Assembly (NCBI GenBank): GCA_020796225.1
Contig: CM036753.1
Location: forward strand, 6,443,001-6,507,000
Length of the DNA: 64,000 bases
From: Arion vulgaris
Lineage: Eukaryota; Mollusca; Gastropoda; Stylommatophora; Arionidae
Reading direction: 5' to 3'
In this document: piece by piece, positions 51,975 to 62,994 of the stretch
Layout of the letters: the number at the start of each line of letters is the position of its first letter
Position numbering within the stretch: position 1 is the stretch's first letter
Program-made: the position numbers and the translations under genes
Notes under the pieces: model-generated
Database searches by the model: none
The model's input: the letters and a program-made list of their open reading frames with translations, nothing else
Told to the model about the DNA's origin: nothing

Positions 51975-52110
51975 TTGTAAACTTTAGCGCTCCCTTTTCT
52001 CAAGAAAGCATTACAGGGGCGCCACGGAAGTCGCATTCGCGATTTCAATTTCGCATCAGGAAGAGTTACATGAAGAAATATTCTCATGGCATTAGGTATT
52101 AAATATTGTA
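51975..52110 (-). promoter_or_regulatory. Candidate 5' UTR and promoter region of the SUMO protease gene
   Basis: A locally GC- and CpG-richer island (GGGGCGCCACGGAAGTCGC, ATTCGCGATTTC) in an otherwise AT-rich region, directly upstream of the start codon. No TATA box is evident. GGAAG resembles an ETS-type site. Promoter function is inferred from position only. Confidence 0.35.
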
Positions 52111-52700
52111 CTCAAGAGCTCATTGTATACTGTCGCTGTTCATGATTTTAAAAAAAATAAGCCAGTCAATGACCATGTTGAAAATGTTGAGTTTCATGTC
52201 ACATGGTGGCTTAATTGTTATGTCAAATACATTTCATATTCCTGCAGCGAAAACAGGAATACTATTGGATAAGATCGATAGAGTTAATAGATGGGGGTTT
52301 TACTCTCAAGCACTATTCGATCATAGGGGATGATAGCACCGCAATATAAAAATGTCAAGTATTAATGATGGTCTAGAAATTATCAAATGTTGTTTTTTGT
52401 TTGTGTTCGTTATTTTAAACCAAGTTAACCTCTCTTTGTCATCTGTGATGTCCCTGTTGTTTGCGCCGAGAACATGTGTGCGTTAAGTATGTTAGACAGC
52501 CACATACAAAATTTCAGCTACACTGTATAAGAGACATATTTGTACCTACGGGTAATTGCTATAGGAGGCCACGCATTTTACAAACATAAAAACCCTCACT
52601 TTATATTACCACATCTGTAGTTATACTTTAGCAATGTATCAGATCTGGTTGGTTTTAATGAGACCGTCGGAGCTGGCGTGCCATTATTCAAATGTAAAAT
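52111..52700. other. Intergenic sequence, unassigned
   Basis: Upstream flank of the protease gene with no recognised element. Confidence 0.35.
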
Positions 52701-53829
52701 AGTGTTACCGGGGCCCAAATTTGGGGTGTAAAGAATAGAACCACTGTTACCTGCCATGCATGTCGTAAGAGGTGACTAAGGAGGTTTGGCTGAAATCGAT
52801 GCACATGTCCTAAACTTGTAGAAATCTATGCGTTTAGGGGCCTACCAAACCAATGTGCAACGTAGGGAGACTGGGGAGAAATGGACCACCCTCTCTGGCC
52901 CTGGCCATAATAAACCATAATAAGTTTGTTTTCCACATCAAACATAGTCCGAATTTTTCATTTGCGATCGACTTCCCGCACAGGTCGTTCCCACGCAAAG
53001 TTTGAAAAATTTTCTGCACTAAAGTTTCTTTTTCCAGTTCCAGACACCATCGTAAAGCAGACGCATAGTCAGGAATCAGGACAAGGTAATTACGTTAATA
53101 TCTTTATTTACTTGTTATTTAAGAGTTCATATAAAAAATATAGCATATAATATTAGATTTAAGAGACTTTATGGCTGAATAGTTTAATACATTGATGGGG
53201 AGAATGGACCAGTTCATTTCTCCCCATGGTTCATTGCTCCCATAGAAGAAATTGACAAGACAGTCTGTTGTTATTAAAAGTGTTGAAGATTGCATTCGAA
53301 TATCAGCATTATAGTTTCTTTTTAATACTGGGGTCTAAATCTAGACCAATAAAACTGTTAACAAATTTGATTTCAGTGATTTATTAAAGATGCACGCCAT
53401 TCGTGATATGATCAGTATTTCTTTGCAAATGATACCATTCTAAATGTTATATAATTCTGTCACTCTTTTGTTTCAGATGCCAAGATTGTACATCAGAAAA
53501 ACCAACAAAGGGCTCGTTACGGAGGAACGTATGAGAGAAGCTGTTAATGCTGTGAACAATGTAATGAAAGTGAGGAAAGCTGCAAAGGAGTACGGCATTG
53601 CTCGCTCTACCCTCAATAACAATCTTACAAAAGACAGAGAAGGAAATGGTCTGCCTACTAGACTCGTACTAAATTATAGACATAGCTTTGTTTTCACAGC
53701 TAAGCAAGAAGATGATTTTGCTAGTTACTTGAAAGATTGTGCAAGAATGTTCCATGGACTCACAACTAAAAACATGAAGAAATTGGATATGCGTATGCGT
53801 TGTATTGCTGCTAATCATACACATCTTCT

Positions 53830-56250
53830 GTCTGACTTGGACTCTCCCAGTCCCAACTTCTTCAGCGTCTACGACTTCTCACTTCTAACAATATGCTCCT
53901 TTACTCCCTTATTCGTTTCATTATCCATGTACTTAACAGACAACTGTATGAATTTCTTTGCACCCATCACCAACAAAAACTTAACCTTCTTCGCCCTGTA
54001 CCTTTTACCACTCCTTCCAATTGTCCACTACGATCTTCTCCTCCCACACAGGTGGTTTGTATTCCTCCAGACCTTCCATTATCGGACAACGAGAGATCTG
54101 TTTAAGTAAGGGTCTTAAGTTTGTTCCTCTCCGACCCACCATTGACCACTACTCAACTCTTCAAGATGTGACTCGTTTCACCGTGGCTTGCGCTTGAAAT
54201 TTCACTTTCAGAACCAGGTTGACTCTGACCTATGTCCTGACACGAGTATGTTTTCCAAGTTTTCTACTCGTAAACATGACTGGACACCCAAACCTGGTGC
54301 CTCTAACGCTCTTGATCTCTACATCAAGAATACTATACATGATATTGGACTGCTCCACCCAAAACGCCTTTGGCAGTCTAACATGTCACCGTCGGAGTTT
54401 CGTGCTCTATCACAACTCCGTCGACGTGATGACATTGTTATCAAACCCGCCGACAAAGGCGGAGCTATAGTCGTCTGGAGCAAAGATCTTTACCTTCAGG
54501 AAGGTCATACCCAACTGCGTGACACTCAGTTTTATAAAACCAGCCCTACTGATGTCACTCAGTCTAATAATAATAAGGTTCGTGAAGTCATTAAGAACTT
54601 AATTGCCACGAACGACCTTCCATCCAGTGCATCATCACTCTGTGTGATCGATAGCTGTTTGGGTAAACCCGCCTTTTATATGCTCCCAAAATTCATAAAC
54701 TCCACAATCCCGGTAGGCCTATCGTTTCTGCTTGCTCCTGCCCTACGGAACACATCTCCGAATTCCTTGATAGCATCTTTAATCCCATAGTCACCACACT
54801 CCCGTCATTTTTGAAGGATACAAACCACGCTTTGTCTGTCTTTTCTACCATTGAGTTGCTACCGAGAGAACCTACCGTCTCTTCCTCCTTGATGTGTGCT
54901 CATTGTACACTTCTATACCTCATCCTGACGGCCTTATAGCTCTCCAGTTCTTTCTCAATAGGAGAACTAATCCACTTGTGTCAACTTCTGCTCTCCTTCG
55001 TCTTGCGGAACTAGTTCTCACTCTTAACTCCTTTCAGTTTAATGACCAATTCTTTGAGCAGATCAGTGGGGTTGCCATTGGTACTAAAATGGGACCTAGT
55101 TATGCTTGTCTTTTCATGGGCTATCTTGAACACCTAGTATGGACTACATATGATGGCCCCTTCCGTCTGTCTATCACAGATACATTGATGACTGTATTGG
55201 CATCACTGATATGCCTGAAGCCGATTTGTCACGCTTCATTAATTTCATTAATGTTTTCAACCCTTCTATTCGTTTTACTCTCACATCTCCACTACTTGTG
55301 TCAACTTTCTTGACATTACTATCACCTTACGCCTATCCACTATCTATACATCAGTATATTACAAGCCTACTGATGCACATAGTTTTCTCCTCTATACTTC
55401 TTCCCATCCCCGGGCTTGTCGTGACTCTTTGCCATTCTCGCAGCTCTACGCCTTCGTCGCCTTTGTAGTGAGGACGATGATTTTCTTGAGAGAGCTCGCG
55501 AGATGCTTGATTTCTTTCGTAGGCGCCTATACCCGGAGAGGGTGCTTGTCTCGGCTATGCATCGAGTTCAGAAAATCACTCGCCAGCAGGCCCTTACCAG
55601 TCAGCATAGGACTACTAACTCTGACAGAGTAAAACTTATCTTAACTTACCACCCCATAGTTCCCTGGTGAAAAATGTTTTATTTCGTCATCTGTCTCTCC
55701 TTAGATCAGATCCTGAGACCCGTTCTGTCTTCCCAACTATCCTTTGGTGTCTTACAGACGGGACAGAAGTCTTAAGGATATGTTGGTACACAGTCGCCTT
55801 AAGTCCAATATCCTGACTCATTTTGGCACTGTCCGGTGTGGTCGTCGGCGTTGCAACACGTGTGCTTATGTGATACAGACGCGTACTGTATCTTTTCCTT
55901 AGGCACGTTTCTTATTGACGATGGGTTCACATGCGAGTCCCGTAATCTTATCTATGCTATTATCTGTAAGCGGTGTAACAAGGCTTATATCGGCGAGACA
56001 GGCAAGAGGCTCAGTGACCGATTCGCCCAACACTTACGCGACATACGCCAATGCTCTGTGACCCTGTAGCCACCCATTTCAATGACACTGGCCATTTAGG
56101 TGCTCACGATGCCCAGGTCACAGCCATCCGATCATGTTCCTCGGATGATCGCAGTCGATTTGCTCTGGAGAATCGGTTGATTTCTTTGTATGGTACCTTG
56201 CGACCACGCGGCTCAACGTATTACATTCTTATGCTTCTTAGTACTTTCTC
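53830..56250 (+). pseudogene. Penelope-like reverse transcriptase and GIY-YIG endonuclease, frameshifted
   Basis: RT blocks: LRRRDDIVIKPADKGGAIVV (the K-ADKGG signature), [53 protein letters not shown] and RYIDDCIGITDMPEADLSRF with catalytic Asp residues. The endonuclease has FTCESRNLIYAIICKRCNKA, YIGETGKRLSDRFAQHLRDI and HFNDTGHLG, with the Tyr, Arg and His motif expected of GIY-YIG enzymes. Frameshifts at about 54690, 54890, 55190, 55440 and 56060 break it. The enzyme would nick the target and prime cDNA synthesis. Confidence 0.9.
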
Positions 56251-56390
56251 TTCCCATGCTTTGTAATCTATATGGGTATATGCTGCATGTATTCATGTTA
56301 TATTACATTCTTATGCTTCTTAGTACTTTCTCTTCCCTGCTTTGTAATCTATATGGGTATATGTTGCATGTATTCAAGTTATATATTTAC
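56219..56390. repeat. Direct repeat, about 84 bp x2, in the Penelope 3' region
   Basis: TATTACATTCTTATGCTTCT, TAGTACTTTCTCTTCC and TGTAATCTATATGGGTATAT occur twice with few differences. Confidence 0.9.
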
Positions 56391-57560
56391 TAGATGTTTC
56401 ATTGTTTCTTTTCCTTTCTATTTCTAGTTTTTATGTGTGTTTTTTGTTACATTTATTTCGTTATTCGTTTTTATTCAGATTTTCCTTAGATACGTTTGTA
56501 TTTGGTCGTCCATTTGTGTTTCATTTAATTTGTCACTCCTGTTTGTTCGTTTGCTTGATAAAGGCCTTGTTGGTCGAAACGTTGCTGTATTTTGTCATTG
56601 TTTTTGTAATTTGTAAAACTACAGTACTTTGTGATTACGTGTTTTGCCAACTAAAAACATTCGTATTTTGGCGTACGAGATGGCGAAAGTCAATAACATT
56701 GCACATCCTTTAACCTGGGATGAGCAAATGATGGCAGGGAATGACTGGCTTTGTGGATTTTTGCGACGGAATCCCGAGCTGACCATAAGGCAACCTGAGG
56801 CAACATCTCTGGTTAGAGCTACAGCTTTCAACAAACATAATATTTGCACCTTCTTCAACATTGTGAAGGAAACCATTACAAAACTAAATGTGAGTGGAGC
56901 TCAAATCTACAATTTGGATGAGTTAGGTCTGACCACTGTACATAAAGTGCCAAAAGTAATTGCCCCACAAGGAGTGAAGCAAATAGGCCAGGTGACATCC
57001 AGAGAAAGAGGAGAACTGGTCACAATCTGTTGCATTGTGTCAGCTGAGGTCACATTATCCCTCCAGTTTTTGTGTTTCCCAGAAAAATTTTTAAGAATTT
57101 TATGCTTGCTGGAGCACCTGAAGGTTCCCTTGGCCTTGTGAATGAATCAGGTTGGATGACCCGTGATAATTTCGTCAAAGTTATAAATCACTTCATTAAG
57201 CATTCAAGACCTTCCAAAGACTTCCCTTTGATTTTGATCTTGGACAATCACGATTCCCACATTTCATTTGAATCACTTGAACTGTGCAAGCAAAGCAACA
57301 TTCATGTGATCACGTTGCCACCACACACCTCATCTAAAACTCAGCCATTGGACCGTTCAGTTTTTGGACCCATGAAGTCGGTCTACAACAATGCGTGTGA
57401 TTCATAGATGATGAAAAATGTTGGGACACCACTGACAATCTATCAAGTTGCAAATCTAGGAGGCCACGCTTTTCTTAAAGCGGCAACTCCCATTAACATT
57501 CAATCAGGCTTTGCAGTGTCAGGTATTTGGCCCTTTAACGAAGATGTTTTTACAGAAGAT

Positions 57561-57766
57561 CTTCTTCTTCTTCAGCGATCTCTGGTCATGCGCTTAATTT
57601 ACTGTGGACCACAAACTGGGCAGACAGCTTCAGGTCTGTCAGGTTTCCCCAAAGCTTAGTTTTCAGGTCGACTGGGTGTGGCCACATGTTGCTTCTCAGC
57701 TCACACAGAAGAGGACAGTCTTGCAGGATATGCTCTGGTGTCTGGTCTGCCTGCTGACACTGGCAG
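57561..57766 (-). mobile_element. LINE 3' end (RNase H family, copy 6) with 14-bp duplication
   Basis: A minus-strand copy of 7480-7690 (EHILQDCPLLCEL-like text, the WPHPVDLKTKLW block and the end TTAAGCGCATGACCAGAGAT), with a CTTCTTCTTC tail on the plus strand. It is flanked by TTTTTACAGAAGAT at 57547-57560 and 57767-57780. Its removal restores the transposase text NEDVFTEDYFMPSEI. Confidence 0.93.
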
Positions 57767-58849
57767 TTTTTACAGAAGATTATTTTATGCCTTCAGAAAT
57801 AACGAACAGGCCCATCAGCAAGGACAGTGAAAATGCCACTTTAGAAAGCAATGAACATACAGGATCAGCATCTCGACATTGTGGTACCAGCGCAGGTCAA
57901 ACTGCACAAGAATTTCATGAAAATCAGAAAGAGTATAATGTTGAGAACCTTGTAGATGACTTGCATGAAATATCAGGGAGTCTTCAACATAAAGCTAGCT
58001 ACTTCTTCCTTTACTTCGCCTCATGTTTTCAGAGGACTACCAAAAGCTGGTCCGCGAAAAGATTCAAATAATATGAGGAAAAGAGGAAAAAACTATGCTG
58101 GCTACTTCTACGCCAGAAATGGATCGAATTAGGGAAAGAGCGGTGATGAAAGAAAAGGCAGCAAAAGTTCCACCCAAAAAGGCAAAGAGACAGCTGCTGA
58201 AAGAACTTGATGTTGATTCAGATCCAGAAACTGACATTTCGTTTAGTGATGACACAGATTCTGATGTTTCATTTGGTGAAAATGAGGAGTGTAGGCCTAC
58301 GGTTAGCTTGACTGGTGTGCGTGAGGTTTTTGAAGGCCAGTGTGTGCTATGTGAATATGTAACAAAGAATACTTGTGTTTACTATGTAGGAATTGTAAGG
58401 GGAGACATTGATGATGATGGTGATGTTGAGGTAGAGTTCTTGCGCAAGATTGAGAAAGTTGCTGGTAAATTTGTTAAGCCTAAGGTAGAAGATGTCGCCA
58501 GTGTCTCAATTACATGTATTAAAGCACAGCTTACTAGATCTACAATCACTGGAACCACTTCTAGGACCCAAAGATGGCTATGTCTTCAAAGAAAGTCTTG
58601 CAGGCATAAATGTTCGATAAAACTTTATATTAGATTAATATATCATATTACACTTTTTACTGTCGCTTAAAATCATAAAAAACTGCAAATATCCTTTTAA
58701 TGATTATTTATTTGTTATAGCAATATGGATGAGTTGTTGCTGCTTCTTTTTTAAAAAAGGTCCATTTCTCCCCACTATGGTCCATTGCTCCCCACGTGCT
58801 GGTCCATTTCACCCCAATGGTGGTCCTTCCTTTGCGTTCCCGGCCTAGC

Positions 58850-59100
58850 CTGATGGACCAACTTCTATCATGAATTTAACTGTTGTTTTTGGGACTCCGT
58901 TCCTCCGTACAGCTTTTCGCGAAGCTCTGTGTGTTGTGGCCAGTACTCTTTCCGTATACCTGCTAAACGTGAACAGTCTTGCAAGACGTGTTCTGCCGTC
59001 ATGTCTGCCATATTGCATGGGCACAGGCTAGTTGTGCCAATTTTAAATTTATGGAACATGTGGGCTCTGAGCTTGTTGTGGCCGGTACGGAGGCGAAGTA
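58850..59100 (-). mobile_element. LINE 3' end (RNase H family, copy 7)
   Basis: The minus strand encodes RLRTGHNKLRAHMFHKFKIG, LCPCNMADMTAEHVLQDCSR and IRKEYWPQHTELREKLYGG. It is inserted between motif copies in the 3' subterminal region of the pogo-like element. I could not define the target duplication. Confidence 0.85.
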
Positions 59101-59504
59101 TGGCGGTCCATTTCTCCCCATGTTCATATACATTTTTGAAATGCATTTTGTAAAGAAACATATAGAAATAGATTGCTAAATGTTTCTCCCTTTTAAAATA
59201 AATGAATGTACAACATTTTAGTCATGGTTTTGTTATGTTTCGATAAAATCTGTTCCGGTGATGAGCAAAAATTGAAAACTACAAAATTCCTGGTCCATTT
59301 CTCCCCAGTCTCCCCTATACGCGTTCTTGGCAAATATCAAACATCACAAAGAGTGATTAAAATTGGTCGTAAAGAACGAACGCAAAGAAGAAGAAGAAAT
59401 GTAAAATAGTAACTCAAAACGGTGAAAAGCTACATGATAAACATAAAAAGTGAAAATATAAAAATTCGTCAGATTTTTGTCATTGACACAATAACGAATA
59501 TATG

Positions 59505-59527
59505 ATATATATATATATATATATATA
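59505..59527. repeat. TA microsatellite
   Basis: About 11 TA repeats. Confidence 0.9.
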
Positions 59528-60430
59528 CAGGAAAAAATCTTTTCGCCCACTGCGCCTATGAATTATGTTTTATATGACCATCGTATGTATTCTGTTTGTG
59601 TTTATTTATTTTTTCCTTTAAAAAACATGAAGGTGTAAAGTCATGTCACCCGGATTCAAGCTGGGTGGTCGCACCAGAATTGCTCGATCCTTGCAACGTT
59701 CTGCTAATGGGTGATGTTTTCGTACTGCTACTTGGAAAGTACAATATAGATATATAACACCAGAGCACAATTTATATGCCAGCGGCCGGGCCTGAAACAT
59801 TTGATGATGCAGAGAACCAGATACTCTCACATATCTCTTCTTTAAATTACTTAATTCGCATGCACAAGGTACCAATGTAGAAATCATATTACCCAGGCTA
59901 AGTAGGAGACGGGAATGAGAGAGTGAGATAGTGTGTGATGATGGAAAGAGAAATGTACAATAAATTATAAATGATTAGCTTGCAGATTTTATGCATAAAA
60001 GATTGGGCTTAAACTTCCCTACGAGGTTGACCAAATCTGATCGTGTTTCTACTTCTCTTAACTTCCCTTGATGCATAATGTATCAACAAATTTCATCCAA
60101 CCAGATCTGTCTTGAACAAGCCGGCTTAGTTCATTTCAGGTCTTTCCCACCTCTTCTCTGTCTACAGTTCGAATCCTTGTCTCTCTATATCGCTCCCTAC
60201 ATTTTCGGATTCCATTTCAAAGTCACTTGTGTGTGTCTGATTTTCTGCATTCTCAATGTATGTCCCAACCACTTTCCATCTCATAAGTTTTATTTCCTCT
60301 AAACGTTTTGTTTAGCTAACTGCAATTCGCTTTCAAGATTAACATAGAGTTATGGCGATACAGAAATAATCCCTCAGTCCATCTTTCCTGTAAAGTACGA
60401 ACTCTTTGCCACTTTTTGTTTCTTGTTTGT
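59528..60430. other. Intergenic sequence, unassigned
   Basis: Contains a B-box-like fragment (GTCACCCGGATTCAAGC) near 59645 that may be a SINE remnant, but no complete element. Confidence 0.3.
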
Positions 60431-60439
60431 CATTGTGAA

Positions 60440-60605
60440 ACGGACTCCCACCGACACTTTCTCCCTAGGCTCTAAGTTGACTTTCCCCAACACTTTCTTC
60501 CTAGGCTCTAAGTTGGCTTTCCCCAACACTTTCTCCCTAGGCTCTAAGTTGGCTTTCCTCGACACTTTCTCCCTAGGCTTTAAGAACACTCTCCCCGACA
60601 CGTGT
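60440..60605. repeat. Tandem repeat, 36-bp unit, about 4 copies
   Basis: ACTTTCTCCCTAGGCTCTAA followed by GTTGGCTTTCCCCAAC repeats with few changes. It can be read on either strand as a repeated peptide (for example LEPREKVLGKAN on the minus strand), but nothing else suggests a gene. Confidence 0.9.
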
Positions 60606-60655
60606 TATTTATGAACACGTGTTATATTAGTACATATAGAGATTTAAAGCGCGGT

Positions 60656-60902
60656 GTGGTGCCGGGGCCCGCAAGGGAAGCAAAGAATAGTACAACTGCG
60701 ACTTACAATGCATGTCGTAAGAGGTGACTGATGTATGCCCTAGGATGATACCTCAGTAAATAAAAACAGAGCAGAAATCGGATGTGCTGACCCACTTATG
60801 GGCGCATAACTGGTACAACATACAATCGCTCTTAGACTCAGATCACATACAAATCGCACAGAGTGGTTGACAAGTGATTGATATGGAGCGTTCGAAGAAG
60901 AA
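60656..60902 (+). repeat. SINE-C family copy
   Basis: A complete copy in plus orientation: TGGTGCCGGGGCCCGCAAGG, GGAAGCAAAGAATAGTACAA, TAAGAGGTGACTGATGTATG, TCAGTAAATAAAAACAGAG, GACTCAGATCACATACAAAT and a GGAGCGTTCGAAGAAG tail. Confidence 0.9.
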
Positions 60903-60939
60903 ATCATTTTGAACCTTTTCATTCCGTAAATTTGTTCCA

Positions 60940-61082
60940 CCTCCAGATGCACTTGCACCTCCACCTATAGATGCACTTGCACCTCCACCTCCAGATGCAC
61001 TTGTACCTCCACCTATAGATGCACCAGCACCTCCACATGTACTTGCACCTCCACCTATAGATGCACTTGCACCTCCATATTG
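60940..61082. repeat. Tandem repeat, 24-bp unit, about 6 copies
   Basis: CCTCCACCTATAGATGCACT followed by TGCA repeats, with one shorter unit. The minus-strand reading is a Gly/Ala/Ser repeat without other coding support. Confidence 0.9.
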
Positions 61083-61394
61083 CAACGTATACTGGTAGCC
61101 AGTATACTGATTTTGCGTTATCTAAAAAAAATACCGCGAACCAATATATCGTCTGAGAAGAACGGATGGGTTAAAGGACATTGTTCACCAACTCATTATT
61201 GAATGTCCTTTTAAACGTTGATTTTTAAAAAGAATTTTTTTGTATGTGTACGTGTGATTTTCCTAAATTAATTTTCTTTTTCTCGAACGACGGAATGTTT
61301 AGCGATGTTCGATACACCGAGGAGGAGCAGGGCGGTTGTTTGTTCAAAATTGTTTACCGCGGCGACTCCGGCCCTTTTCTTTGGTCTGAAATAA

Positions 61395-61795
61395 ACATAT
61401 CATCAGTTACATTCCAAATCCATCTTCTCCAAGATCTTCCTCCTCCTCTTTGCCGGAATGTCTCATTCTAATGGTCTTCTTCAACACTTTGTGTCTCTTT
61501 ATATGTCCAAAATACTTAAATTTTCTCATTCTTATTTGTAGCATCAGGTAGTTTTTCTTTGATTTTGAGTTCTTTCTGAGTAGATCTATTTGTTCTCTCA
61601 TCTGTCCATGATATACGGAGGACTCTTTTGTAACACTTATATTCAACAGTGCATATGTTTTCCCACTGCTTTGCTAAATGTCCATGTTTTACGCCCATAC
61701 GTTCCACAAATATATGCGGCGGATTCTCAGACTGAGATGGTATGATAAAGTTGCAAACACAGACATGTGGATAAGAGCAGGACCCCATGATGACT
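61395..61795 (-). mobile_element. LINE 3' end (HIKRHE family)
   Basis: The minus strand gives VERMGVKHGHLAKQWENI, CYKRVLRISWTDERTNRSTQ, KFKYFGHIKRHKVLKKTIRM and EEEEDLGEDGFGM. It matches 9580-9880 and 12300-12450. Confidence 0.75.
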
Positions 61796-61904
61796 CAGGT
61801 TAAGAGAATAATATGGTAATGGGTTGGGCTACAGCCAACTCTAACTAACTATAAGTTTATAGTTGGCTCTGGTTGGGCATACCTTGAGGAGTACACAGTC
61901 GAGT

Positions 61905-62125
61905 GCCACTAGACACGCTTGTGTTTAACCCGCAAGGAAAACGGAAAAGGGGACATCCTAAACAGACCTGGAGACAGATTCTTCTTGAGGAATGGAGACG
62001 GTTTCCTTTTAGGTACTGAAGGAGACTGAACTATCATGGGAAGCCATAAACAATAGACAGAGACCAGGAAAAGTGGCGAACAACTGTCCAGAAAGCTCCA
62101 CGAGAAACGCAGAGAAAATAGCAAC
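61905..62125 (+). mobile_element. Degraded LINE 3' end
   Basis: In one plus-strand frame it reads KRKRGHPKQTWRQILLEEW, then WRTTVQKAP near the end, the common GRPK-TWRR--EEE ... DR-KWR--V--AP pattern of LINE ORF2 ends. Interrupted by stops. Confidence 0.65.
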
Positions 62126-62344
62126 TGAACCACACTTTATTATTAATCTCCAAATCTCTAATTTGAAATATAGAAACGACGAGGCATAAAGGGAAGGAAC
62201 TCTAATTTACATCAATTGGATGCGAAAGTTTGATTTCTGCAGAGCAGAGCTGGTAGAACCCGGTTAAATTTAGTAGTTGGGAAAATTAAAAAACACGCAG
62301 TTACATTCGTTATTTATTATAATTCAACATCAAATAGCTTGTCC

Positions 62345-62565
62345 TAAGCATAACTTTGCCACCCCAACAGTCCTCCGGAATTTTTCTCGTTCATAGGCCT
62401 CTGCAGCCGTCATGTTCAAACCATCTCAACAGACTGAGAGACTCACTCTCAGCATCTGAGTTACATCCTGAACTGTCCATCTTTTCCGTGGTCTTCCTCT
62501 TCTTCTCTTTGCCGCCTCCTTCCATGATGATCTTTTCCAGCCCTTCATGTCTTTCTATTAAAATC
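62345..62565 (-). mobile_element. LINE 3' end (HIKRHE family), shortened
   Basis: The minus strand has KRHEGLEKIIMEGGGKEKKR, RKTDSSGCNSD-like text, MTAAEAYE and GGVAKLCLGQ. It is collinear with 12380-12570. Confidence 0.7.
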
Positions 62566-62994
62566 ATAATTAGCTTGTAAAAATATTTAAGCTGTAAGAT
62601 TTATCTGAACGTGTATATCTGTGACTTTGAGGGTTTTTCGTATAATCATGATAATGTACCGACTATATTAACTGCGATGCTCATGCTGTGAGTACTGACT
62701 GTACTGTGAGTGTTTAACTTTAACTTGCACGTGTGACAAATTTAAATAGAAATTTCAGAGATCTATAATAATCTATTCTATAGATTGGACTTGTTTGTGA
62801 TAATAATACTTATTTATTTTGAGAACTGTGCAAAAGTTCATGGATGTTGTTTAAGTTGTAAATTATATTTTACTGTATCAGTGAATACATTGTACATTCC
62901 TATTTTTGTGTCATTGTCAGCACTGCTGCTAAATATTTTCTTGTTGGTCACTCACACTCAAATTGAAACAGTCAGCCACTAAAAGAAAGAAGAG
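62566..62994 (+). promoter_or_regulatory. Candidate upstream region of the unidentified plus-strand gene
   Basis: Unique AT-rich sequence before the start codon at 62995. No TATA box or clear transcription start can be named. AGAAGAG directly before the ATG gives a purine at -3. Confidence 0.25.

Larger units (their letters stand above)
53776..56648 (+). mobile_element. Penelope-like element (GIY-YIG type), 2873 bp
   Basis: Inserted with a 12-bp duplication, AACTAAAAACAT, at 53764-53775 and 56649-56660. In order it holds an N-terminal region, a reverse transcriptase and a GIY-YIG endonuclease. It ends with the GATAAAGGCCTTGTTGGTCG tail. An 84-bp direct repeat lies at 56219-56390. It is in the same orientation as the host transposon. 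Confidence 0.92.
53477..58650 (+). pseudogene. pogo/Tigger-like transposase, interrupted
   Basis: Encodes MPRLYIRKTNKGLVTEERMR and KVRKAAKEYGIARSTLNNNL (CENP-B-type HTH). After the Penelope insertion it continues TKNIRILAYEMAKVNNIAHP and WLCGFLRRNPELTIRQPEAT (second DNA-binding HTH). The DDE core has YNLDELGLTTVHKVP, LILILDNHDSHIS and SSKTQPLDRSVFGPMKS, supplying three Asp. A C-terminal extension (RAVMKEKAAKVPPKKAKRQ, CVLCEYVTKNTCVYYVGIV, DVEVEFLRKIEKVAGKF) follows. A frameshift near 57058 and an in-frame TAG at 57405 add to the insertions, so it is inactive. TGTTTCAG just before the ATG suggests a 5' UTR intron. Confidence 0.9.
52865..59315 (+). mobile_element. pogo/Tigger-like DNA transposon, nested with three insertions
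   Basis: Both ends carry GGGAGACTGGGGAGAAATGG with a TA duplication (52863-52864 and 59316-59317). The right end has one more G. Several internal copies of the motif GGTCCATT-CTCCCC occur near both ends. It contains a CENP-B-type HTH and DDE transposase gene, interrupted by a Penelope-like element (53776-56648) and two LINE ends (57561-57766, about 58850-59100). Without these, the element would be about 3.1 kb. Confidence 0.93.
52701..59400 (+). repeat. SINE-C2 copy split by a pogo-like transposon
   Basis: The left part, 52701-52864, contains GTTACCGGGGCCCAAATTTG, GTGTAAAGAATAGAACCACT, GTAAGAGGTGACTAAGGAGG and CCAAACCAATGTGCAACGTA. The right part, 59316-59400, contains TATACGCGTTCTTGGCAAAT, AAAGAGTGATTAAAATTGG and a CGCAAAGAAGAAGAAG tail. 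Joining the parts at the TA reproduces the copy at 31180-31402. Confidence 0.88.

Noticed and set aside
52865..59315. A single large novel composite gene
   Set aside because: The mixture of DNA-transposase, reverse transcriptase and endonuclease text is fully explained by nested insertions with target duplications.
60440..61082. CRISPR-like array
   Set aside because: The 24-bp, 36-bp and both 41-bp arrays are contiguous tandem units without spacers, and the window is eukaryotic.
60374..61085. Repeated peptides (LEPREKVLGKAN-like and Gly/Ala/Ser repeats) on the minus strand
   Set aside because: They follow directly from the 36-bp and 24-bp tandem repeats. No adjoining conserved coding sequence exists, so I do not call a structural or silk-like protein.
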